The notes under the pieces: generated by a model
The model's input: only the letters and a program-made list of their open reading frames with translations
Database searches by the model: none
Told to the model about the DNA's origin: nothing
Shown here: positions 57,564 to 64,000 of the stretch, in pieces
Layout: every line of letters begins with the position of its first letter
Position numbering within the stretch: the stretch's first letter is position 1
Made by a program: the position numbers and the translations under genes
DNA from: Actinomyces procaprae
Lineage (GTDB): Bacteria > Actinomycetota > Actinomycetes > Actinomycetales > Actinomycetaceae
NCBI RefSeq assembly: GCF_004798665.1
Contig: NZ_CP039292.1
Coordinates: 744,001-808,000 of the forward strand
Length of the DNA: 64,000 nt
Direction: 5' to 3'

Positions 57564-57611
57564 GCCGCGGTGGTGGCGCCGACCCGATCAGGCCGGCGCC
57601 ACCACCGCGGC
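57564..57611 (-). terminator. Hairpin terminator after the ABC permease
   Basis: CCGCGGTGGTGGCGCC and GGCGCCACCACCGCGG pair perfectly over 16 bp (17 with the outer G-C), loop 14. It lies 12 bases beyond the permease stop on the minus strand and separates it from the kinase gene. Confidence 0.85.
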
Positions 57612-57622
57612 CGCAGTCCCGG

Positions 57623-58573
57623 TCAGGCGTCACGCCGTGAGAAGACCACGAGGCCGAGTGCGAGCGGCACGAACGCCCAGGCGCCGAAGACGAGAGCCGC
57701 CTGCCACTGCTGGAGGAAGTACATGGAGCCGGCCTGCCCCCAGGCCACCATGTGGTGGAACGGGTCATAAACAGCCATTGCCGCCTGCAGGGGCTCGAAC
57801 CCCTGCAAGGAAATGGCCCAGTCCCACTTGAGGGCCATCAGCGACAGCGGCAGGTCGATGACGAACAGCAGTGTGAGTGCCAGGGTGATCGTCCCCGCCG
57901 TCGAGCGCAGCAGGAAGCCGAGTCCCAGCGACATGAGCGCAATCCCGGTGAAGGACAGCCCCGTACCCCACACGAAGCCGAGGTACTCCGGGTCGGTCAG
58001 TGAGCCGCCGTGCCCGTCCATGAAGGGGGTGGAGACCGCCCAGGTCAGCAGCGTGGACAGTGCACCGATGACGAAGCTCAGTGCTCCTACCACGATGGCC
58101 TTCGCCACCAGCAGGCGCCACCGGTTCGGCACCGCCGCCAGCGAGGAGCGGATCTGCCCGGAGGAGTACTCGCCGGTGATGATCAGTGCCCCCAGGACGG
58201 CGACGACGATCTGGCCGAACTGATTGCCGGCGATGACCCCGTCGGCGGCGCCGTCGGCCATCTCGGGGATGGAGGCGTAGGCGATGGAGATGGCCGTGCT
58301 GAACAGCACGGTGACGCCGACTGCGATGAACGCGGTGATCCAGGTTGAGCGCAGGGTGCGGACCTTGACCCATTCGGCGTGCACGGCGCGGCCGAAAGTC
58401 TGGCGGCCGGAGCGGTCGGTGGGGCGGGGGGAGCCGGCACGACGGACCGGGCCGCCGTCGGGGCGGGAGCCGCGAGCTCGCTCACGGTTGCCGGTGGCGG
58501 CGTCGGAAGTGAGGTCGTCGGCGGGGGAGGAGCCGGTGGGCTCAGTGGTCTTTGCAGGGGCGGTGGTGGACAT
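57623..58573 (-). CDS. ABC-2-type transporter permease
   Basis: 316 residues from the ATG at 58573. A hydrophilic Ser/Thr/Gly-rich head of about 75 residues leads to six membrane helices, with ALIITGEYSSGQIRSSLAAV between the second and third, the pattern of drug/bacteriocin-exporter ABC-2 permeases. It pairs with the ATPase gene 85 bases upstream. The substrate is unknown; location beside a NarL-type two-component system suggests induction by an envelope or antibiotic signal, as in similar clusters. Confidence 0.92.
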   Translation of the reverse strand: MSTTAPAKTTEPTGSSPADDLTSDAATGNRERARGSRPDGGPVRRAGSPRPTDRSGRQTFGRAVHAEWVKVRTLRSTWITAFIAVGVTVLFSTAISIAYASIPEMADGAADGVIAGNQFGQIVVAVLGALIITGEYSSGQIRSSLAAVPNRWRLLVAKAIVVGALSFVIGALSTLLTWAVSTPFMDGHGGSLTDPEYLGFVWGTGLSFTGIALMSLGLGFLLRSTAGTITLALTLLFVIDLPLSLMALKWDWAISLQGFEPLQAAMAVYDPFHHMVAWGQAGSMYFLQQWQAALVFGAWAFVPLALGLVVFSRRDA

Positions 58574-58658
58574 GTGACTGCTTTCGTGTGTCTGAAGGCT
58601 TGTGGGATGCGCGGGCCGGACCATCGGGCGCCCGTGGGGCGGGCGGCGGACTCGGCGC

Positions 58659-59600
58659 TCAGGAGCGGGCAGCGGCCGGGGACGGTGTCGGCTCGGGGGC
58701 GCCCGTGGTGTACTCGACGTCGTTTCCGGTCAGCTCCAGGTAGGCCTCCTCCAGGGAGGCGCGCTGGGTGGCCAACTCGTGCAGGACGATCCCGTGTGCG
58801 GCGGCGATCTCGCCGACCCGGGCGGCGGGCGCCATCGTCGTGGTGAGTACTCCGGGCTCGGGGGCGGCGGTGTCGATGCCGGCGGCGTTCAGCGCAGAGG
58901 CCAGGTCGGAGGCCTGCGGGGAGGCCACGCGGACGACGTCGTTGGTGGTGGAGGCGATCACCTCGTCGACGGGGCCGGAGGTGAGGATGCGCCCGCGGCC
59001 GATGACCAGTAGGTGGTCTGCGGTCTGGGCCATCTCACTCATCAGGTGGGAGGAGATGAAGACAGTGCGTCCCTGATCGGCCAGGTGGCGGCAGGTGTCG
59101 CGCACCCACTTGACACCCTCGGGGTCCAGGCCGTTGACGGGCTCGTCGAAGATCAGCACCTGCGGGTCCCCCAGCATGGCGGCGGCGATGCCCAGGCGCT
59201 GGCCCATGCCCAGGCTGAAGCCCTTGACCCGCTTCTTGGCGACCGGCGTCAGCCCGGTCAGCTCCAGGACCTCGTCCACGCGGCGGGTGGAGATGCCGTT
59301 GGAGACGGCCAGCTGGGTCAGGTGGGCGCGGGCACTGCGGGAGCCGTGCAGGCCCTTGGCGTCCAGGAGGGCACCGACCTGGCACAGTGGGGCGGACAGG
59401 TCACGGTAGGCCTGGCCGTTAACCTTGACGCTGCCGGCAGTGGGCTTGTCCAGCCCCATGATCAGGCGCATGGTGGTGGACTTGCCGGCTCCGTTGGGTC
59501 CCAGGAAGCCGGTGACGGTGCCGGGCTCAACGGTGAAGGAGATGTGGTCCACTGCGGTCTTGGAACCGTAGCGCTTGGTGAGATCGACGGCTTCGATCAA
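58659..59600 (-). CDS. ABC transporter ATP-binding protein
   Basis: 313 residues from the TTG at 59600 (LIEAVDLTKRYG), preferred to an upstream TTG because GGAAAGAG is correctly spaced. Walker A is GPNGAGKSTT, the signature is FSLGMGQRLGIAAAML, Walker B is VLIFDEPVNGLDPEG and the switch His is in FISSHLMSE. The C-terminal domain is the usual regulator of drug-type exporters. It forms an operon with the permease, ended by the hairpin at 57564. It is divergent from the YccA gene. Confidence 0.94.
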   Translation of the reverse strand: MIEAVDLTKRYGSKTAVDHISFTVEPGTVTGFLGPNGAGKSTTMRLIMGLDKPTAGSVKVNGQAYRDLSAPLCQVGALLDAKGLHGSRSARAHLTQLAVSNGISTRRVDEVLELTGLTPVAKKRVKGFSLGMGQRLGIAAAMLGDPQVLIFDEPVNGLDPEGVKWVRDTCRHLADQGRTVFISSHLMSEMAQTADHLLVIGRGRILTSGPVDEVIASTTNDVVRVASPQASDLASALNAAGIDTAAPEPGVLTTTMAPAARVGEIAAAHGIVLHELATQRASLEEAYLELTGNDVEYTTGAPEPTPSPAAARS

Positions 59601-59838
59601 CGGGATCAACTCTTTCCGAGACTCATGGATGCGCGGCGGCTGGGGTCGGTGGGATGGCCGGCCTGCGCCCGAACGACTCCAGGTTAGAAACAACGCCGAC
59701 CCGGTCTCATCGGCCCGGTTGGGGAATCTGGAGGCCCAGGTGGTGGGCTCGGCGGAGGAACGGGGTCCTACTTCAGGAGGACCCCGGTGCTCCCGGGTAT
59801 TCAGGGGATCCTCAGGAACGACAGGGATAATCCACCCG

Positions 59839-60816
59839 GTGAGCAACCCTTACTTCTCTCGCAACCCCGTGTTCAGTGGGAGTGGTGCTCCGGCGTCGTC
59901 GGCGCAGCGCACCCCCAACGGATACCCGACCATGCCCGGCTACCAGCCCGGCCAGGCCTCGCAGCCCTACGGCCGGCAGTCGGGCTCCGGCTACCAGACC
60001 ACCCAGGCCTACGGGCAGGCGCCCGCCTACGGGCAGCGTGACGGTTATGGCAGCGTCTCCCCGCAGCAGCTCTCCGACCTGGAGGCCCAGTACGGCGCGC
60101 CGGCGGCCACCAACGTGGACCGCGGCCGCATGACCTACGACGACGTCATCGTGCGCACCTTCGGGATCTTCGCGATGATCATCGCCGTCGGCGCCGTCAG
60201 CTGGACCCTGGCCGTCAACGAGGCCACCGCAGGAATCGGCATGCTGGCCCTGGTCGGCGGGGCGATCGGCGCGCTGGTGCTGGGGCTGGTCAACTCCTTC
60301 AAGCGTGAGCCCAGCCCCGTGCTGATCTTCGCCTACGCCATCTGCGAGGGCGCCATGCTCGGCGCGCTCTCCGGCGTCATGGAGATGATCTACCCGGGCA
60401 TCGTCCTGCAGGCCGTGCTTGCCTCGGCGGCCACCTTCGGGGTGGTCCTGGTGGCCTACAAGTTCGCCGGCTTCCGCCTCAGCTCCAAGGCGCAGCGCAT
60501 CCTGCTGACCGCCATGGGCGGCTACCTGATCTTCAGCCTGATCAACTTCGCGCTGATGCTCACCGGCGTCCTGTCCGACCCCTGGGGCCTGCGCGGCATC
60601 ACCGTCATGGGAATCCCGCTCGGCCTGATCATCGGCCTGCTGGCGGTGGTCATGGCCGCTCTCAGCCTCACCATGGACTTCGAGTCCATTCAGAATGGGG
60701 TGGAGCGCGGCCTGCCCACCCGGTACGCCTGGTCCGGCGCCTTCGGCCTCGTGGTCACCCTGGTGTGGCTCTACGTGGAGTTCCTGCGCATCCTCGCCAT
60801 ACTGCGCGACAACTGA
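59839..60816 (+). CDS. Bax inhibitor-1/YccA family membrane protein
   Basis: 325 residues from the GTG at 59839. A Gly/Tyr/Gln-rich N-terminal tail (about 95 residues, with repeated YGQ) precedes seven membrane helices with the family pattern: TFGIFAMIIAVGAVSWTLAV, ICEGAMLGALSGVMEMIYPG, ALSLTMDFESIQNGV and a final helix ending in EFLRILAILRDN. YccA-like proteins are pH-sensitive calcium-leak-type or protease-modulating membrane proteins. The role in this organism is not known. A 15-bp hairpin follows the stop. Confidence 0.93.
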   Translation: MSNPYFSRNPVFSGSGAPASSAQRTPNGYPTMPGYQPGQASQPYGRQSGSGYQTTQAYGQAPAYGQRDGYGSVSPQQLSDLEAQYGAPAATNVDRGRMTYDDVIVRTFGIFAMIIAVGAVSWTLAVNEATAGIGMLALVGGAIGALVLGLVNSFKREPSPVLIFAYAICEGAMLGALSGVMEMIYPGIVLQAVLASAATFGVVLVAYKFAGFRLSSKAQRILLTAMGGYLIFSLINFALMLTGVLSDPWGLRGITVMGIPLGLIIGLLAVVMAALSLTMDFESIQNGVERGLPTRYAWSGAFGLVVTLVWLYVEFLRILAILRDN

Positions 60817-60830
60817 CGCCTCGGTGCCGA

Positions 60831-60874
60831 CGACGGTGCCCGCGGTCCGGTCTCCGGCGCCGCGGGCACCGTCG
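60831..60874 (+). terminator. Hairpin terminator after the YccA gene
   Basis: CGACGGTGCCCGCGG and CCGCGGGCACCGTCG pair perfectly over 15 bp with a 14-base loop, 14 bases after the stop. Confidence 0.85.
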
Positions 60875-60955
60875 CGTTCCGAGTGGGGCAGACGACGCCG
60901 TCGGGCCGTGCGGCGAAGTGGGCGCGGCGGCGCCCCCTGCCGTAGCCTGGCCCGC

Positions 60956-61363
60956 ATGATCAACAGCAACATGCCCACCGTTTCCGGCGCCAAGGGCGCC
61001 AAGCCCACCTTGACCTTCCCGGGGCCGGATGCCCCCGAGGGCCTGCAGGTGCAGGTGCTCGACGCCGGCGACGGCAAGGTGATCGAGGCCGGGGACACCG
61101 TCGTGTGCCACTACCTGGGCCAGATCTGGAACGGGCGCGTCTTCGACAACTCCTACGACCGCGGCCAGCCGCTCAACTTCCAGGTGGGGGTCGGCATGGT
61201 CATCCGCGGCTGGGACGACGGGCTGGTCGGCCAGCGCGTCGGCAGCCGCGTGATCCTGTCCATTCCCTCCGAGCTCGGCTACGGCTCGCGCGGCGTGCCG
61301 CAGGCCGGCATCAAGGGCGGCGACACCCTGGTGTTCGTCACCGAGATCCTCGGCACCATGTGA
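60956..61363 (+). CDS. FKBP-type peptidyl-prolyl isomerase
   Basis: 135 residues from the ATG at 60956; a second ATG lies five codons on. The single FKBP domain has GDTVVCHYLGQIWNGRVFDN, FQVGVGMVIRGWDDGLVGQR, GSRVILSIPSELGYGSRG and IKGGDTLVFVTEILG, including the pocket Trp and Tyr residues. No signal peptide is seen, so it is cytosolic. It catalyses proline isomerisation in protein folding. Confidence 0.95.
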   Translation: MINSNMPTVSGAKGAKPTLTFPGPDAPEGLQVQVLDAGDGKVIEAGDTVVCHYLGQIWNGRVFDNSYDRGQPLNFQVGVGMVIRGWDDGLVGQRVGSRVILSIPSELGYGSRGVPQAGIKGGDTLVFVTEILGTM

Positions 61364-61434
61364 CGCGGGCGCCCCGGGCGGGCGTGCCCGCGGCGGTCCG
61401 CTCCTGGAGCGCTTATCTACTCGGCCGGAGACGC

Positions 61435-61564
61435 GAGTTCGTGCTCTGAGTTCATGCTCTGGTACGAGCTTTCGCCCCCGACACGAACTTTTGTACCCTG
61501 GTGTGCGGCAAAAAGGCGTACACCAGGGTGCAAAAGTTCGTAGTAGAAGGCAAAAGCTCGTAGC
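61435..61564. repeat. Nested inverted-repeat element between convergent genes
   Basis: CGAACTTTTGTACCCTGGTG plus T (61484-61504) pairs with its partner at 61520-61540 over 21 bases with one G-U-type mismatch. An outer stem joins TACGAGCTTTCGCC (61463-61476) to GGCAAAAGCTCGTA (61549-61562), 13 of 14. GAGTTC(G/A)TGCTCT is duplicated at 61435 and 61448. It lies between the FKBP gene and the amidase gene and can act as a bidirectional terminator. Confidence 0.88.
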
Positions 61565-61624
61565 AGGGGACGGGGTGTAGCTGGCGGGGACGAGGCGGCG
61601 TCCTCCGGAGTGAGTCGCTGCCGC

Positions 61625-62992
61625 CTAGTGGGTATGCAGCTGCGCTGCTACCGCCAGCAGTAGGTCCTCGCGCCCGGTGCGGGCCACGAGCTGAGTGCCC
61701 ACCGGCAGTCCTTGGGACAGCCCCGCCGGCACGGACAGTGCCGGATGCCCCGAGACGTTGAATATCGCAGTGTTGGACACCACCGGCGTCGAGGCGAGCA
61801 TGGCCGCCGTCCAACCGCGCCCGCGCAGGTCCTGCGCGCCGCCGGGCAGGTCGAGCAGGGTGGGCAGCATCAACAGGTCCGCGCTTCCGAAGGCGGCCTC
61901 GACGCCGTCGCGCACGCGCTTAGCCTGACGCAGCGCCGCGCGCACCACCGGCTGCGGAATGAGCGCGCCCAGACGCGCCGAGGTCCTGGTGCGCGACTCC
62001 AGACGGTCCGGGTGCTCAACCTGCTGCGCCTCGACGTGCATGCCGGCGAAGTACAGCGTCAGGAACGGCGCGGTCGGCACCGGCCAGGCGACCCTAGCCG
62101 TGCGCACGTCATGGTCCAGCTTTCGCAGGCGGGCAGCCAGGCCATCCACGGCCTGAGCGACGGGCGGCGTCGAGCACGCGCCGGGCATGACCGCATTGGC
62201 TGCCAAGAGGATGCGTAGTCGGGGCGGTGGTGCGTCCACGGCGTCAACGAACCGCCGGGTAGGGGCATCGAGCCGCCACCGGTCCACCGGCTCGTTGCCG
62301 CTGATGACGTCCATGACCACGGCCAGGTCGTGGGCGGTGCGCGTGAGCGCCCCGAAGCCCGCCAGTCCGAACCAGTGGTCCGCCGACGGCGCCGAACTGA
62401 CCCGGCCGCGTGTCGGCTTCAGCCCCAGCACCCCGCAGGCCGAGGCCGGAATGCGCAGCGAACCCCCGCCGTCGGAACCCATGGCCACCGGAACCGCGCC
62501 GGTGGCGACGGCGACCGCCGAGCCCGCAGAGGAGCCGCCGGGGGAGCGTGCAGGGTCCCAGGGGTTCAGGCAGTCGTCGTGATGGGCGGACTCTCCCACC
62601 GGGAACTGGCCGAACTCGGGCATATTGGTGCGCCCGACGATGATCGCCCCCGCCTGCCGCAGGCGCCCGACGACGGCGCAGTCCGCCCGGGCGGGACTGC
62701 TATTGCCTCGGCCGCCAAGTGTGGTGACTTCCCCGGCGACGTCGTACTCCTCCTTGACCGCCACCGGCACGCCGGCGAGCGGTCCGGCTGCGCCCGGGCC
62801 GGCTGCCGCGATGCGCCGGTCGAGGGCATCGGCCTCCCGCAGGGCGGCTTCGCGGCGCACCACGGTGAAGGCGTTGAGATTCGGGTCCAGTGCGTCAATG
62901 CGTTCCAGCGCGGCCTGGATCGTGGCCCGGGCGGTGATGCTCCCGGCGCTGACGGCACGGGCGATGTCGACGGCGTTGCGCGGAATGGTCAT
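61625..62992 (-). CDS. Amidase signature family hydrolase
   Basis: 455 residues from the ATG at 62992, with GGAGG upstream. The amidase-signature triad is visible: Lys in VAVKEEYDVAG, the cis-Ser in RSPGGSSAGSAVAVATG, and the nucleophile region GSDGGGSLRIPASACGVLGL. It hydrolyses an amide bond; the substrate cannot be deduced. It is not the GatA of an amidotransferase operon, since no gatB or gatC is near. The frame extending to 63961 runs antisense to ilvD and is not real. Confidence 0.92.
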   Translation of the reverse strand: MTIPRNAVDIARAVSAGSITARATIQAALERIDALDPNLNAFTVVRREAALREADALDRRIAAAGPGAAGPLAGVPVAVKEEYDVAGEVTTLGGRGNSSPARADCAVVGRLRQAGAIIVGRTNMPEFGQFPVGESAHHDDCLNPWDPARSPGGSSAGSAVAVATGAVPVAMGSDGGGSLRIPASACGVLGLKPTRGRVSSAPSADHWFGLAGFGALTRTAHDLAVVMDVISGNEPVDRWRLDAPTRRFVDAVDAPPPRLRILLAANAVMPGACSTPPVAQAVDGLAARLRKLDHDVRTARVAWPVPTAPFLTLYFAGMHVEAQQVEHPDRLESRTRTSARLGALIPQPVVRAALRQAKRVRDGVEAAFGSADLLMLPTLLDLPGGAQDLRGRGWTAAMLASTPVVSNTAIFNVSGHPALSVPAGLSQGLPVGTQLVARTGREDLLLAVAAQLHTH

Positions 62993-63283
62993 GCGGCCTC
63001 CGTTGATCTGGTGCTCAAGAGTGTAAGGGGGCGTCGTTATGGGCTCCGGCGGGTGGGACGGGCCCGGCGGCGGGGCAGGAGATGGGAGGCGTGAGGGGTG
63101 CGTGCCGTAATTCGGCAGGTGCCGACGGGGCTTTTCGCTCTCCGGCGAGCGGGGGCATCGTCGTCGGATCGTTGCTGTACCGCGGAAAACCGGCGGTCTG
63201 GTGAGCGAACGCACACGGCCTGCCGGCGTTGCTGACACTACGCTGTGGCCATTCGAAAATCGTCCGCATCCCAGGAGACGCTC

Positions 63284-64000
63284 ATGCCCCGCTATCGCAG
63301 CGCTACCTCCACCACCGGCCGCAACATGGCCGGCGCCCGCGCCCTGTGGCGCGCCACCGGCGTGAAGGACTCGGACTTCGGCAAGCCCATCATCGCCATC
63401 GCCAACTCCTTCACCGAGTTCGTCCCCGGGCACGTGGGCCTGCGGGACGTCGGCCGCGTCGTCGCCGAACAGGTGGAGGCCGCCGGCGGCATCGCCAAGG
63501 AGTTCAACACGATCGCCGTCGACGACGGCATCGCCATGGGGCACGACGGCATGCTCTACTCCCTGCCCAGCCGCGAGCTGATCGCCGACTCCGTGGAGTA
63601 CATGGTCAGCGCCCACTGCGCCGACGCCCTGGTGTGCATCTCCAACTGCGACAAGATCACCCCCGGCATGCTCATGGCCTCGCTGCGCCTGAACATCCCC
63701 ACGATCTTCGTGTCCGGCGGTCCCATGGAGTCCGGGAAGATGGTCGCCGCCGACGGCACCACCCGCAAGCTCGACCTGATCGACGCCATGATGGACGCCG
63801 CCGACCCCACCGTCCCCGACGAGACCATCTCCGCCATCGAGCGCCTGGCCTGCCCCACCTGCGGCTCCTGCTCGGGCATGTTCACCGCCAACTCCATGAA
63901 CTGCCTGACCGAAGCCCTCGGGCTCGCGCTGCCCACCAACGGCTCGCTGGTGGCCACCCACGCGGACCGCAAGGCCCTGTTCCAGGAGGCCGGCCGCCGG
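63284..64000 (+). CDS. ilvD: Dihydroxy-acid dehydratase (3' end outside window)
   Basis: 239 codons are seen before the window ends. The ATG at 63284 has AGGAG upstream. [19 protein letters not shown] is the family opening, followed by [51 protein letters not shown] and the Fe-S region [20 protein letters not shown] with its cysteines. The enzyme dehydrates dihydroxy acids in isoleucine and valine synthesis. The 291-base gap to the divergent amidase must hold both promoters, which I cannot place. Confidence 0.97.
   Translation, partial: MPRYRSATSTTGRNMAGARALWRATGVKDSDFGKPIIAIANSFTEFVPGHVGLRDVGRVVAEQVEAAGGIAKEFNTIAVDDGIAMGHDGMLYSLPSRELIADSVEYMVSAHCADALVCISNCDKITPGMLMASLRLNIPTIFVSGGPMESGKMVAADGTTRKLDLIDAMMDAADPTVPDETISAIERLACPTCGSCSGMFTANSMNCLTEALGLALPTNGSLVATHADRKALFQEAGRR

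Noticed and set aside
62993..63961. N-terminal extension of the amidase frame
   Set aside because: It runs antisense through ilvD; a clear ATG with GGAGG at 62992 defines the amidase start.

Overview
The window is high-GC DNA that reads as a chromosomal segment of an Actinomyces-like actinobacterium. Support comes from GTG and TTG starts with AGGAG-type ribosome sites, the actinobacterial MoxR-DUF58-transglutaminase-RDD/FHA-kinase block, and the gene set tRNA-Gln, glmU, prs, mfd, eno, ftsB, DUF501, ppx, rplY and pth. No phage, insertion sequence, CRISPR-Cas locus or plasmid function is visible. Genus is inferred from gene content and composition, not from a search.

Region 1 (1-15.8 kb) is a phospho-signalling and envelope block. 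An FHA protein (cut by the window start) and a membrane Ser/Thr kinase run rightward. They converge on a leftward operon: MoxR ATPase, DUF58 protein, a transglutaminase-fold protein whose catalytic residues look lost, and an RDD-FHA fusion. Upstream of it, also leftward, are a polyprenyl-phosphate sugar transferase, a TagD-like cytidylyltransferase and a giant Ig/FN3 repeat protein, joined by overlapping start and stop codons.

Region 2 (15.8-28.0 kb) holds a gene-poor spacer, a TetR regulator, a large LuxR-type regulator without a visible P-loop, and the left half of an exopolysaccharide (EPS) locus: CDP-alcohol phosphatidyltransferase, NodZ-like fucosyltransferase, four other glycosyltransferases and a Wzz-like chain-length protein.

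Region 3 (28.0-42.6 kb) starts with a repeat-rich gene-poor island and tRNA-Gln. It continues with a GlmU that lacks its acetyltransferase domain, prs, and then the right half of the EPS locus: a secreted LamG/PKD protein, lipoprotein, Wzy-like polymerase, GT2, pyruvyl transferase, Wzx-like flippase and an FrhB-like Fe-S protein. The two EPS halves supply initiation, extension, flipping, polymerisation and length control, and they flank glmU-prs, which make UDP-sugar and PRPP precursors.

Region 4 (42.6-55.1 kb) is housekeeping: mfd (with an apparent frameshift), a lipoprotein, eno, a second repeat-rich island, ftsB, DUF501, ppx/gppA, aroD, rplY and pth. Region 5 (55.1-64 kb) has a NarL-type two-component system, an ABC exporter, a YccA/Bax-inhibitor protein, an FKBP isomerase, an amidase and the start of ilvD.

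The most unusual content is intergenic. Four arrays of a 23-nt repeat occur next to gene 3' ends. Four other arrays consist of 19-21-nt units, direct copies followed by inverted copies, forming nested hairpins. A 105-bp element occurs as an inverted pair bracketing about 20 kb. Together they suggest an undescribed family of small intergenic repeats.
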